Shown: positions 8,159-21,357 of the stretch, piece after piece
Position numbering within the stretch: position 1 is the stretch's first letter
How the letters are laid out: each line of letters begins with the position of its first letter
Source of the DNA: Bacteroides ndongoniae
GTDB lineage: Bacteria; Bacteroidota; Bacteroidia; Bacteroidales; Bacteroidaceae
Assembly: GCF_900108345.1 (NCBI RefSeq)
Contig: NZ_FNVV01000013.1
Coordinates: 186,001 to 250,000, forward strand
Direction: 5' to 3'
DNA: 64,000 bases
Notes under the pieces: generated by a model
Told to the model about the DNA's origin: nothing
Databases searched by the model: none
Seen by the model: the letters and a program-made list of their open reading frames with translations, nothing else
Position numbers and translations under genes: made by a program

Positions 8159-9658
8159 ATGGATGATTTGTTTTCCTGGCTCCATATCGACGTGACGCGT
8201 TTGCGCGATGTCTTTGTGTACGATCCGCATTCGCCGATGATCTTCAGCAGTGGCATTTTTCTCTGGCTGTTTGCGGCCTTTATCGTCGTCTATCTGCTGT
8301 TGCAGCGTCGTACGACGGCCCGGCTGATGTTTGTCACGTTGTTCTCGTATTATTTCTATTATAAAAGCAGCGGTACCTATTTCTTTTTGCTGGCCGTCGT
8401 CACCGTAAGCGACTTCCTGCTTGCCCTGCTGATGGACCGTACGGTGACCCGCTGGAAACGCAAGCTGTGGGTGGTCGTCAGTCTGTGTGTCAACCTGGGC
8501 TTGCTGTGCTACTTCAAATACACCAATTTCCTGCTCGAATGCTGGGCATCGCTGACGGGCGGCACCTTCTCCATGCTGGACATCTTCCTGCCTGTGGGCA
8601 TTTCGTTTTTCACCTTCCAGTCGCTGAGCTACACCATCGATGTGTATCGGCGCGAGATAAAGCCGCTCACCAATTTGCTCGATTACGCATTCTATGTATC
8701 CTTCTTCCCGCAATTAGTGGCGGGTCCCATTGTGCGCGCCCGCGACTTTATCCCGCAGATCCGCCGCCCGTTGTTTGTTTCCAACGAGATGCTGGGGCGC
8801 GGCATCTTTCTGATAGTGAGCGGCTTGTTTAAGAAGGCGGTGATATCCGATTATATCAGCGTCAACTTTGTAGAGCGCATTTTCGATAACCCTACGCTCT
8901 ATTCGGGGGTAGAGAACCTGATGGGGGTATATGGCTATGCGTTGCAAATCTATTGCGACTTTTCGGGCTATAGCGATATGGCGATAGGAATAGCCTTGTT
9001 GCTTGGTTTCCATTTCAATATCAACTTTGACTCGCCCTATAAATCGGCCTCGGTCACCGAGTTCTGGCGCCGTTGGCACATCTCGCTGTCCAGTTGGCTG
9101 CGCGACTATCTGTACATCTCGCTTGGAGGCAACCGGAAGGGGAAAGTGCGGCAGTACGTCAACCTGATTATTACCATGTTTCTGGGTGGGCTGTGGCATG
9201 GTGCTTCCTGGAACTTTGTGCTGTGGGGTGTGCTTCACGGTGTGGCCTTGGCAGTGCATAAGTTCTGGATGTCGCTGACGGGGCGCAAGAAGGGCGAGCA
9301 GAGTCATGGCATCCGGCGTTTCTTCGGGGTGGTCGTAACTTTCCACTTCGTATGTTTCTGCTGGATCTTCTTCCGCAATGCCGACTTCGCTACGTCGGTC
9401 GATATGCTTCGACAGATTTTTACCGTGTTCCGTCCGCAACTGTTGCCGCAATTGCTGGCCGGTTATTGGGAAGTGTTTGCCCTGATGGGGCTGGGATATG
9501 TACTTCACTTCCTGCCCGACAGTTGGGAACGTGCCTGTACAAAAACAGTAATCCGCCTCCCCCTGCTGGGAAAGGCGGTACTGATGATTGCACTGATTTA
9601 TCTGGTTATTCAGATGAAGAGTTCGGACATCCAGCCCTTCATTTATTTCCAGTTCTGA
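8159..9658 (+). CDS. MBOAT family O-acyltransferase (AlgI/DltB-like)
   Basis: A 499-residue multi-pass inner-membrane protein. GGLWHGASWNFVLWG contains the conserved MBOAT histidine (H347), and EFWRRWHISLSSWLRDYLYI and FFPQLVAGPI are typical of the AlgI branch. AlgI-like proteins move acetyl groups from cytoplasmic donors across the membrane to SGNH partners, and two such partners are encoded immediately upstream. The likely outcome is O-acetylation of a capsule, exopolysaccharide or peptidoglycan. The gene ends only 10 bp from the end of the convergent GH20 gene, leaving no room for a separate terminator. Confidence 0.92.
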   Translation: MDDLFSWLHIDVTRLRDVFVYDPHSPMIFSSGIFLWLFAAFIVVYLLLQRRTTARLMFVTLFSYYFYYKSSGTYFFLLAVVTVSDFLLALLMDRTVTRWKRKLWVVVSLCVNLGLLCYFKYTNFLLECWASLTGGTFSMLDIFLPVGISFFTFQSLSYTIDVYRREIKPLTNLLDYAFYVSFFPQLVAGPIVRARDFIPQIRRPLFVSNEMLGRGIFLIVSGLFKKAVISDYISVNFVERIFDNPTLYSGVENLMGVYGYALQIYCDFSGYSDMAIGIALLLGFHFNINFDSPYKSASVTEFWRRWHISLSSWLRDYLYISLGGNRKGKVRQYVNLIITMFLGGLWHGASWNFVLWGVLHGVALAVHKFWMSLTGRKKGEQSHGIRRFFGVVVTFHFVCFCWIFFRNADFATSVDMLRQIFTVFRPQLLPQLLAGYWEVFALMGLGYVLHFLPDSWERACTKTVIRLPLLGKAVLMIALIYLVIQMKSSDIQPFIYFQF

Positions 9659-9668
9659 TCTGTCGCTA

Positions 9669-12014
9669 TCAGTCTATTTCTATCTCGTCGAGGAAGAGGA
9701 AGGCGGGATTGCCTGCTCCGTTGTGTCCCTTGGGCAATACGGCAGGTCTCAGGGTGAGTTGTACATAGCGCGTCCGTACGGGGGCGAAGTCGATGCTGTA
9801 GTCTTCGATGCCTCTTGTATCGGGCGCAGTCTTCACGGGGAATGTTTTGGTGGCTATTTCGCGGTACGACTGTCCGTCGTCGGAGATGGCTACGTGCATC
9901 TCGCTGCATCCCATGATCCAGTCGCCCAAAGATACGAAGGCATGAGTTCCGGCACGTCTGATTTCGTCTCCGCTTGTTCCTAAGTCGATCACAGCCGTGA
10001 TGTCTCCGCCGATGAAACCGAGCCATTCGCCCGAGGCAAAGTTGTCACTGCCCCGTTGTCCGTCAACCAGCATGGAGGCTCCCGCATACGTATATTTCGG
10101 AGATGGCTGTATGCCGGTCAGCTGAATAGGGCAGAGTGTGGCCTTGTTGAAGAAGAAATCGCGCTGCAGCACTTTGCTATCGTTTCCGTCCGCACGGATG
10201 GCGATGGCTTTCAGTTGGGTTGTCTGATCGATGCTGATGCCTGCCGTGTCGTATGGCTGAGAGGTTTCGTTGGGTTGGCTGCCGTCGAGGGTATAGTAAA
10301 TAGGGGCATTGTCAACGGTGTTCAAGGTGATCAGGGCTGATTTCTTCGATGTTTTTCCGGTTGGGGCAGGTGAGATTTCGGCCCGGATGTCGAAGATGTG
10401 TTTGGCATAGTTCAGTCCGTCTCTTTGATAAAGTTGGATAAGAGAGAGTAGGCGTTTTACAAAGTCATTGTAATCTTTCTTCTCAGGTTGTGTCCACTGT
10501 ACTTCGGCAAGGGCGGCCATGCGCGGAAGCACCATGTACTCTACCTGTTCGGGTGACAGTATGTATTCGGTCCACAAGTTGGCCTGTGCTCCCAGAATGT
10601 GTTTCTTCTGTTGGTCGTTGAGGCCCTCAGTGGGCTCAAGGCTATATACTTTTTCTACCGGAACATATCCTCCGATGGCATCGTAAGGCTCGTTGGCCTT
10701 GTCGGCGCTTTGGAAGTAATCGAAGTAGCAATAGGTGTTCGGTGTCATGATGACGTCGTGTCCCATCTGGGCCGCTTTGATGCCTCCTGCACTGCCTCTC
10801 CACGACATGACGGTGGCGTTGGGGGCTATGTCGCCTTCCAGAATTTCGTCCCATCCGATGATTTGTCTTCCTTTCTCATTCAGGAACTTCTCGATGTGTG
10901 CCATGCAATAGCTTTGTAAACGATCTTCTGCACTGTGCTCTTTGTCGGCTTTCAGTCCTTTGGCACGGATTAAGGCCTGACACTTGAGGCACTTTTCCCA
11001 GCGGGTGCGTGGAGCTTCGTCGCCTCCGATGTGGATGTATTTCGATGGGAAAATATCGATAATCTCTGTCATTACATCTTCCAGAAATGGTAAAGTCTTT
11101 TCGTTGCCGATGCAAAGCACGTCTTCGAATACGCCCCAAAGGGGAGACACTTCATACGGGCCTCCGGTGCAACCTAATTCGGGGTAGGCTGCCAGAGCTG
11201 CCAGCATGTGTCCGGGAAGGTCTATTTCGGGGATAACGGTGATGTAGCGTTCTTGTGCATAGCGTACGATTTCGCGTGCTTCATCCTGGGTGTAGAAACC
11301 ACCGTAGGTCGTGTTGTCGTATTGGTCGGTATTGTGTCCGATGACGGTACGGTTTCGTGTAGAGCCAATTTCGGTCAGTTTCGGATATTTCTTGATTTCG
11401 ATTCGCCAGCCCTGGTCTTCGGTGAGGTGCCAGTGCAGAGTATTCATGTTATGCAGAGCCAGCAGGTCAATATACTCTTTGATAAATTCAACGGGGAAGA
11501 AGTGTCTTCCTACATCCAGCATCATACCACGATAAGCAAAACGGGGGGCATCGTTAATTTCGCCTGCGGGCAATAGGAGGGTAGCTCCTTGAGCTACGGC
11601 TGGGATAGATTTGCGTAATGTCTGTATGCCGTAGAATACACCGTTTTCGGTCTGTCCTTCAATGCGGATGCCTTCTGCCGAAGTACTTAACTTGTATCCT
11701 TCGGGATTGGTTATTTCGCTGTTGAGGCCTAAAGTGATACATCCTGTTGCACTTTCTCCTTCCTTTATGGCTTTAGTCTGGAGGGTATAACCGGTCGATT
11801 GAGCAATGTATTCAGCCAAAAATTCTGCATTGCGTTTCAGTAACGGGTTATTCTCCGGATAGGCTATTATTGTGCTTCGTGTCAGCTTGAACGGAGAGTC
11901 TTGTGTAAGGTTAACCTCTTGCGGGAGGGGAACCACGGAGTAGGAGGCTTGTTGCTCATTCGAAGAACAAGCGGCAAAAGCAAGTGCTACAATTGGTAAA
12001 AGATACTTTTTCAT
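9669..12014 (-). CDS. Beta-N-acetylhexosaminidase lipoprotein (GH20)
   Basis: A 781-residue glycoside hydrolase that removes terminal N-acetylglucosamine or N-acetylgalactosamine from glycans by substrate-assisted catalysis. It starts with a lipoprotein signal, LAFAACSS (Cys16). A GH20b-like N-terminal domain is followed by the TIM barrel; the catalytic pair is D332-E333 in HIGGDEAPRTRWE. After residue 540 comes a chitobiase-type segment (APIYYTLDGSQP), then a C-terminal discoidin-like region. Bacteroides carry many such enzymes for host mucin or N-glycan foraging. No SusC/D genes are adjacent. Confidence 0.93.
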   Translation of the reverse strand: MKKYLLPIVALAFAACSSNEQQASYSVVPLPQEVNLTQDSPFKLTRSTIIAYPENNPLLKRNAEFLAEYIAQSTGYTLQTKAIKEGESATGCITLGLNSEITNPEGYKLSTSAEGIRIEGQTENGVFYGIQTLRKSIPAVAQGATLLLPAGEINDAPRFAYRGMMLDVGRHFFPVEFIKEYIDLLALHNMNTLHWHLTEDQGWRIEIKKYPKLTEIGSTRNRTVIGHNTDQYDNTTYGGFYTQDEAREIVRYAQERYITVIPEIDLPGHMLAALAAYPELGCTGGPYEVSPLWGVFEDVLCIGNEKTLPFLEDVMTEIIDIFPSKYIHIGGDEAPRTRWEKCLKCQALIRAKGLKADKEHSAEDRLQSYCMAHIEKFLNEKGRQIIGWDEILEGDIAPNATVMSWRGSAGGIKAAQMGHDVIMTPNTYCYFDYFQSADKANEPYDAIGGYVPVEKVYSLEPTEGLNDQQKKHILGAQANLWTEYILSPEQVEYMVLPRMAALAEVQWTQPEKKDYNDFVKRLLSLIQLYQRDGLNYAKHIFDIRAEISPAPTGKTSKKSALITLNTVDNAPIYYTLDGSQPNETSQPYDTAGISIDQTTQLKAIAIRADGNDSKVLQRDFFFNKATLCPIQLTGIQPSPKYTYAGASMLVDGQRGSDNFASGEWLGFIGGDITAVIDLGTSGDEIRRAGTHAFVSLGDWIMGCSEMHVAISDDGQSYREIATKTFPVKTAPDTRGIEDYSIDFAPVRTRYVQLTLRPAVLPKGHNGAGNPAFLFLDEIEID

Positions 12015-12041
12015 ATGGTTAATTATTTAAGGATTAGGTTG

Positions 12042-12049
12042 CAAAGTTA
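12042..12049 (-). promoter_or_regulatory. Possible -7 box of the GH20 gene
   Basis: On the minus strand TAACTTTG fits TAnnTTTG and ends 27 bp before the ATG of the hexosaminidase gene. No TTTG is seen at the usual -33 spacing, so the call is weak. Confidence 0.4.
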
Positions 12050-12218
12050 TTAAAATCCACGGATTTTTATATTTGTTTTCTTAAAATCTTATAAGGCATA
12101 ATGCTCTGCATCTGTTTTACTTTATATTTATTATTTTTGTATGCCGGAAACCTCAGTAATCAGGCTTAAACTGGGCAGTTTCCTTGATTAAGTGTTATAT
12201 ATTTTAGTTTGATTTAAT

Positions 12219-12911
12219 ATGAAAAGAAATTTTTGTTTGTTATCTGTTCTTTTGCTTTCTTTATGCTTGTATACCAATGCTTTTGCACAAAAGAAAGTTT
12301 CTATTTTAGGTGATTCTTATTCTACGTACGGAGGTTATGTTTCTCCGTCTGTTAATATCTGCTGGTACGATGCTGAAGTAGGAGGTAAGAATGCTCAAAA
12401 CGATGTACGGCATGTGGAAGAGACCTGGTGGTATCGGCTGATAAAGGAAAACGGCTATCAGTTGGAGCGTAATAATTCATTTTCGGGAGCTACCGTCTGT
12501 TGTACCGGTTATGATAAGAACGACTATTCTGATCGGGCTTTTATCACCCGTATGTATAATCTGGGACGTCCCGATGTGATTTTTATATTTGGTGGGACAA
12601 ATGATAGTTGGGCAGGTGCCCCGATTGGAGAATATCAATATTCCGATTGGAGTAAAGAAGATTTGTATCAGTTCCGTCCGGCTTTTTGCTTTTTGCTCGA
12701 TTCCCTGATCAAGTTGTATCCGGAGGCAACCATTTATAATATTACCAATTCGGAATTGTCAGCTGAAGTAACATCTTCAATGGCCGAGATATGCCGTCAT
12801 TACAATGTGCAGAACATCCTTTTGCATGATGTGGAAAAACAATCTGGTCATCCTTCTGTAGCTGGTATGAAGAGTATCTGTGAACAAGTGGCGAGTGTTG
12901 CATGCAAGTAG
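12219..12911 (+). CDS. Exported SGNH/GDSL hydrolase
   Basis: 230 residues with a signal peptide (MKRNFCLLSVLLLSLCLYTN, cleavage near Ala23). Block I is VSILGDSYSTYGG (Ser33). FIFGGTNDSWAG is the block III Asn region, and SGHPSVAGM holds the C-terminal His. The catalytic set looks intact, so it is probably a secreted lipase, esterase or carbohydrate acetylesterase; the substrate is unknown. The gene is richer in A+T than the preceding histidine genes. It stands alone and ends in a strong hairpin terminator at 12946. Confidence 0.85.
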   Translation: MKRNFCLLSVLLLSLCLYTNAFAQKKVSILGDSYSTYGGYVSPSVNICWYDAEVGGKNAQNDVRHVEETWWYRLIKENGYQLERNNSFSGATVCCTGYDKNDYSDRAFITRMYNLGRPDVIFIFGGTNDSWAGAPIGEYQYSDWSKEDLYQFRPAFCFLLDSLIKLYPEATIYNITNSELSAEVTSSMAEICRHYNVQNILLHDVEKQSGHPSVAGMKSICEQVASVACK

Positions 12912-12945
12912 TAGCTTTGTCTTTTAAGATAAAGAAGACTTTTTT

Positions 12946-12995
12946 GATGAAGGGGCAATCTTTAATATAACTTTTAGCCCCTTCATCTTTCTTTT
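12946..12995 (+). terminator. Rho-independent terminator of the SGNH gene
   Basis: GATGAAGGGGC (12946-12956) pairs perfectly with GCCCCTTCATC (12977-12987), followed by a T-rich run. Confidence 0.85.
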
Positions 12996-13265
12996 CTGAA
13001 TTCGTATTCTTTCTTCCTCCAAATCTTTCTCTTTTCTCCTCCTTGTCCTTTCCTTTTGGCCATTTAGTCCCTTTCTTTCCCCCTTTTCCCTTTCTATCTC
13101 CTTTTTCTTCTCTTTTTCCCCTTTCGCGCGCGCATGTGAATATATAATGTGTTCCCTTTTCCTTTCCCCGTGATTCCTCCTTTAAAAACATGTTCTACAA
13201 CATATCTATAAATCAGCTATTTAGCAAAAACTTCATCAAAAAGTTGAAAAAAAGTGTTTGATATA

Positions 13266-13297
13266 TTTGGAGCATAATTAAAAACCCACTACTTTTG
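13266..13297 (+). promoter_or_regulatory. rRNA promoter P1
   Basis: TTTG (13266-13269), a 20-bp spacer, then TACTTTTG (13290-13297). This matches the Bacteroidota -33/-7 pattern. It is followed directly by CACCCGCTTTCG, which recurs at the other stable-RNA promoters in the window. Confidence 0.85.
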
Positions 13298-13484
13298 CAC
13301 CCGCTTTCGAGAACGAGAGCAGCGGCGAAATGACATTCTGAGATACGCGGAACAAACGATTCGCAGTTTTAGATCTTTTTCTGCTTACATTCTGTAAGGA
13401 AAGTGAGCCTGAAGGTAATCTTTGTCAAGCAGCGCTTCACAAAGAACCCCTGAAAAAGAAAAACGAAAAAAAACTTCGAAAAAA

Positions 13485-13517
13485 TTTGGAAGATATGAAA
13501 TAAAGTTCTTATCTTTG
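13485..13517 (+). promoter_or_regulatory. rRNA promoter P2
   Basis: TTTG (13485-13488), a 21-bp spacer, then TATCTTTG (13510-13517), followed by CATCCGCTTTCC. It repeats the P1 arrangement about 220 bp downstream. Confidence 0.87.
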
Positions 13518-13765
13518 CATCCGCTTTCCGAAAGAAAAGCCTTCGTCAAGAAGAAACGATCTATGAAGAGATTACATAAACAATACGTAGTACAAGAGCG
13601 GAGAAATGAAGATTGCAAGATCTGATTTCTCCGGGTAAAGAAGAACCGTCAATGCTCTTTCCTTATATATATATAAAGAAAGAGAAGAATTGAGAACTTC
13701 GGTAAATCAATCGGTCGTCCTGAACAGAGCAAATGCCGACAGGCAACTGTCGCAAAAGATATTCT

Positions 13766-15296
<1,531 letters not shown>

Positions 15297-15420
15297 TGGA
15301 GTGACGTCCGAAAGATGAAGTTCGGATGGTTCTCTTACCGTTCTCTTGTACCTGCGTGATTGTTTTTACGATATTGCGAGAAAAGTAGAAGCCGAGCCGA
15401 AAGGCGAGGGTTAGACTGAC

Positions 15421-15494
15421 AGTCCTATAGCTCAGTTGGTTAGAGCGCTACACTGATAATGTAGAGGTCGGCAGTTCAACTCTGCCTGGGACTA
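15421..15494 (+). tRNA. tRNA-Ile (GAT)
   Basis: A 74-nt cloverleaf in the 16S-23S spacer. The acceptor AGTCCTA pairs with TGGGACT (one G-T). The anticodon loop CTGATAA reads GAT. The CCA end is not encoded. Confidence 0.95.
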
Positions 15495-15507
15495 CCTGAA
15501 AATATCT

Positions 15508-15581
15508 GGGGGATTAGCTCAGCTGGCTAGAGCACCTGCTTTGCAAGCAGGGGGTCAACGGTTCGAATCCGTTATTCTCCA
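15508..15581 (+). tRNA. tRNA-Ala (TGC)
   Basis: A 74-nt cloverleaf 13 bp after tRNA-Ile. The acceptor GGGGGAT pairs with ATTCTCC using two G-T pairs, and the anticodon loop TTTGCAA reads TGC. The Ile-Ala pair is the usual spacer content of Bacteroides rRNA operons. Confidence 0.95.
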
Positions 15582-15721
15582 CTTATGTGATGGGATGCCT
15601 GAATTTTGATTCTTCATTCATAATTCTTCATTCTTCATTCACGACGATCTATGACATGATGTACAAAATGAAAGTAAAAGTTGAAAGCTGAAAGTATATA
15701 TCGACTGCTGTGTCGATAAGA

Positions 15722-18602
<2,881 letters not shown>

Positions 18603-18681
18603 GGTCTTGAATAGTAACAGCATAGTCGTTATATACGTTCAGAATTGAAAGTTTTACTTTCAGACATCATGTCGACCTTAT

Positions 18682-18792
<111 letters not shown>

Positions 18793-18799
18793 TAGTAGA

Positions 18800-18835
18800 A
18801 GCCTCTTCGGACAGTTCCGGAGGGGCTTTTTTTTT
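18800..18835 (+). terminator. rRNA operon terminator
   Basis: AGCCTCTTCGGA pairs with TCCGGAGGGGCT (two G-T pairs) around a short loop, then nine T residues. Confidence 0.92.
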
Positions 18836-18970
18836 CCCTCCGCATGCACGTAGAATTCTTTTTTTCCCCTCAGGCACGGATGACACGGAAAGACACGGGA
18901 AAGCCGCGCCTGAAAACAATATATACCGCATGTCTTTCTTTTGAATTGTGCTTTCCAAATGCGCCGACTG

Positions 18971-19086
18971 CTGTGTTCCGGTGCAACAGTTACTGCACTG
19001 TTAGTGCACCAACTGTTGCACTGCGAGTGCACTGACTACTGCACTGTGAGTGCAATAACTGGTGCACTCACTGGGGATAACTGGGG
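18971..19086 (-). repeat. Tandem array A1, four 23-bp units
   Basis: Four units start at 18981, 19004, 19027 and 19050, each GTGCA-N8-TGCAC-N5, so every unit is a small inverted repeat. Flanks are CTGTGTTCCG on the left and GGGGATAACTGGGG on the right. The same element lies in the opposite direction at 43259-43378, including both flanks. It is listed on the minus strand relative to that copy. Confidence 0.9.
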
Positions 19087-19201
19087 AGTTTTAGAAGGAT
19101 AATAGGCAAAATTGGCTGGAGAAGATTAACCAGGCTGTGAGTCAGACTGGCTAAGGATCGGAAAATAGAATATTGTACAGGCTGAATAAGTATATAAAAG
19201 T

Positions 19202-19256
19202 AACGCTGCCCTTGAAACCGTAACCTGATGAAGGAGAAAGTTTCAGTGGCAGCGTT
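19202..19256 (-). terminator. Long hairpin, terminator of the transporter operon
   Basis: AACGCTGCC with GAAAC pairs with GTTTC and GGCAGCGTT across a loop of about 21 bases, interrupted by a 3-base internal loop. It lies 75 bp after the end of the minus-strand operon, and the minus strand continues into ACTTTTATA. Confidence 0.65.
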
Positions 19257-19330
19257 GCCTTTCGTTTTTGTTTCTTGATTGATCCTACTGTAAGTGCTCC
19301 ACCGGAACGATGTAAAGCGTGGATAGTGCT

Positions 19331-20146
19331 TTACTCTATGACGTTGATTCTGGCTTTTTCTTTCAGCTTGATGTTCAGTTCGGCTTTTTCGCTCAGCGGA
19401 GTCCAGAGCACCTGGCGGCATTCATTTTTTTGCAAATAACAGTTAGGTTCGTATGAGCCGCTAAGGTGTTCGGTGTCGATATGGAATGAATCTGTGTCAA
19501 CTGTCCACTCTGTGATAAAGTCAAGATTGAGATATAAGTTATCTACTTGTCCACTCTGGAAAAACAGGGCTGGAGCCTTGGCTGAAAGGGATTTTATCCG
19601 GCAATCATTAATGAGCGTTGCTCCTTGGCTATTGATATTGAACGCAAGTGAGTCGCGGGATAGGCCGCTGAACTGTGTATGCATGTTATAGCTTTCTGAG
19701 ATGATTTCCTCTACTCCTTGGGGAATATTCATTTGGATAGCTTCGCAACGTACTCTCAGCCATTTCAGTTTTTGGTATTGTGGAGCCAGTTTGTCTGTCG
19801 GGAACGAGAAATAAATTTGGAGGGTGTCGCCTGCTGTCTTCCATTCCATGTAATTGTTTAATTCGGAAGTGTATGTCAGGTTGCCGGTCAGTGAATCGGT
19901 TGGGCCGATTTTCAGTGTTGTCTGTTCAAAGCTGACATGCCTTTCTTCGAGATCCTGTGCTTCCACTTTACACATCAGGTGTACAACTCTGCATTCGGGC
20001 ATTTGTCTGCTTGTTTGTTCTCCTTTGATGTCTAAACAGGATTCTTCCCAGGTGGTACCTGTGCTGAGAATAGATGCCAGGGTGCCAATCACCAGTATTG
20101 CTCCGGCAAACAGCATTCCTATTATAATATATGTGGTACGTTTCAT
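19331..20146 (-). CDS. Membrane-anchored protein of unknown function
   Basis: 271 residues with one N-terminal membrane segment (about 5-28, IIIGMLFAGAILVIGTLAS) and then a soluble, apparently beta-rich region facing the periplasm. I do not recognise the family with certainty; the repeated short hydrophobic strands recall adhesin-like head domains (DUF2807 type), but this is a guess. It starts inside the stop of the GntR regulator (4-bp ATGA overlap), so it belongs to the ABC transporter operon and is translated with it. It may sense or assist the transporter, whose cargo is unknown. Confidence 0.7.
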   Translation of the reverse strand: MKRTTYIIIGMLFAGAILVIGTLASILSTGTTWEESCLDIKGEQTSRQMPECRVVHLMCKVEAQDLEERHVSFEQTTLKIGPTDSLTGNLTYTSELNNYMEWKTAGDTLQIYFSFPTDKLAPQYQKLKWLRVRCEAIQMNIPQGVEEIISESYNMHTQFSGLSRDSLAFNINSQGATLINDCRIKSLSAKAPALFFQSGQVDNLYLNLDFITEWTVDTDSFHIDTEHLSGSYEPNCYLQKNECRQVLWTPLSEKAELNIKLKEKARINVIE

Positions 20147-20526
20147 AATTCGTTTTCTTTATTTTTATTCTTTATAAACTCTTGATACATGGCCGAGAGT
20201 TCTTCAGGCTTAATGTCGAGGGTGTACATTTGCTTGAAGAAATAGTCGGCTTCTTCTTTCAGAAAATATTCGCGTCGTAGCGAAAGTATCAGTTTGGATG
20301 CGCCGGGTGAAACAAAGTAGCCGATGCCACGCTTGTTGTAGATGATTCCTTGCGATTGCAGGTAGTCGTACGAGCGCATAGTGGTATTGGCATTAACTTC
20401 CACCACAGCTGCATATTCTCTGACCGATGGTATGCGTTCGTCTTCCCCGTATTTTCCGAGTAATACTTCGTCGCAGATACGGTCTGCAATTTGCAGATAG
20501 ATGGCTTTGCTTTCTTTAAAATTCAT
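20143..20526 (-). CDS. GntR-family (YtrA-type) transcriptional regulator
   Basis: 127 residues. The winged helix-turn-helix is in the first 75 or so (YLQIADRICDEVLLG, RIPSVREYAAVVEVNANTTM, then LQSQGIIYNKRGIGYFVSP). A short helical C terminus replaces the usual effector domain, as in the YtrA subfamily. Those regulators commonly repress the ABC transporter operon they belong to. Here the gene is third, one base after the permease, so repression of the whole operon in a feedback loop is likely. The signal is unknown; in Gram-positive relatives it is often cell-envelope stress. Confidence 0.9.
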   Translation of the reverse strand: MNFKESKAIYLQIADRICDEVLLGKYGEDERIPSVREYAAVVEVNANTTMRSYDYLQSQGIIYNKRGIGYFVSPGASKLILSLRREYFLKEEADYFFKQMYTLDIKPEELSAMYQEFIKNKNKENEL

Positions 20527-20527
20527 G

Positions 20528-21349
20528 TTACCAGCGATTTATGATTTCTGATTCTTTGAAACGGAAATAGGCGAGCGTCCAGTTGAACAGGGCTATGAAT
20601 GAACATAAGCTAATGACAACAAAACTGAAAGAATCCTCCGAGCTGTATATCCCGTTTATTACATGTACTTTAAATTGTTCTGCAAAGACTTTTGCAACAA
20701 TAACTCCTACCGTGATGTATGCAATGCTGATACACACAAGGGCTACGCAAGTATTGACAAACGAGCGTTTGGGCCAGATGACGCTGCCCAGTACAAAGAA
20801 AGATTGCAGGCAGAAATAAACGGCTATGTTAATGCTGATGCTTGATTTAGCCTGATAGAATCCCGATTTCAGAAAATAATCCCAAGGTACGGGAGCTATC
20901 GGTTCGATGTCCGGGTAGAAGATGTTGTAAATCACTACGCGTGTCCAGTCGGCCAGTTTGAATGCTATCAGAAAGCATACCAGAAAGGCAAAAGTATATA
21001 TCAGCCATCGTGCGAGGAACTTTTCGAACATGGTGGCGGGTGTCATCAGGATGTTTATCCGTCCGGTTTTGCTTTTCATCCGTTCCATGACGAAAGAAGC
21101 GCTCAGCATTCCCATGATATGTATGGCTATGACAAACAATGTCACTGTCATGTTCCACATGATGTCTTCGGAATAATGACTTCCGGGCAGTTCGCTTGAG
21201 TATTGCAAATAACCTCCCCATATCAGAATGATGGCCATGATGCCGTACATCATGACGAAACGGAGCAGGTTGGGGCGCCAGCTTTCCACCATCTCTTTGC
21301 GACAGATACTGGCAAAGCGAGGCATGCTGAAAAAAGTATCTTTTATCAT
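20528..21349 (-). CDS. ABC transporter permease
   Basis: 273 residues with about six hydrophobic segments (for example IMAIILIWGGYLQYS, VTLFVIAIHIMGMLSASFVM, FAFLVCFLIAFKLA, VALVCISIAYITVGVIVA). It resembles ABC-2 type permeases of the YtrC or GldF kind rather than MacB. It follows the ATPase gene after 8 bp and precedes the GntR gene by 1 bp, so the three surely form one transcript. Substrate unknown. Confidence 0.85.
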   Translation of the reverse strand: MIKDTFFSMPRFASICRKEMVESWRPNLLRFVMMYGIMAIILIWGGYLQYSSELPGSHYSEDIMWNMTVTLFVIAIHIMGMLSASFVMERMKSKTGRINILMTPATMFEKFLARWLIYTFAFLVCFLIAFKLADWTRVVIYNIFYPDIEPIAPVPWDYFLKSGFYQAKSSISINIAVYFCLQSFFVLGSVIWPKRSFVNTCVALVCISIAYITVGVIVAKVFAEQFKVHVINGIYSSEDSFSFVVISLCSFIALFNWTLAYFRFKESEIINRW

Positions 21350-21357
21350 ATTCTTTG

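Larger units (their letters stand above)
12912..13765. other. Leader region before the rRNA operon
   Basis: No real gene is present. It holds a terminator (12946-12995), a pyrimidine-rich stretch (about 12977-13130), two rRNA promoters (13266-13297 and 13485-13517) and the transcribed leader. A 67-codon frame at 13422-13625 lies across the second promoter and is not a gene. Confidence 0.8.
18836..19330. other. Gene-free gap after the rRNA operon
   Basis: 495 bp without a credible gene. It contains tandem array A1 (18971-19086) and, at 19202-19256, the long hairpin that probably ends the opposite-strand transporter operon. Confidence 0.75.

Noticed and set aside
13422-13625. Small basic protein in the rRNA leader
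   Set aside because: It spans promoter P2 and the transcribed leader, is lysine-rich by composition only, and has no ribosome binding site.
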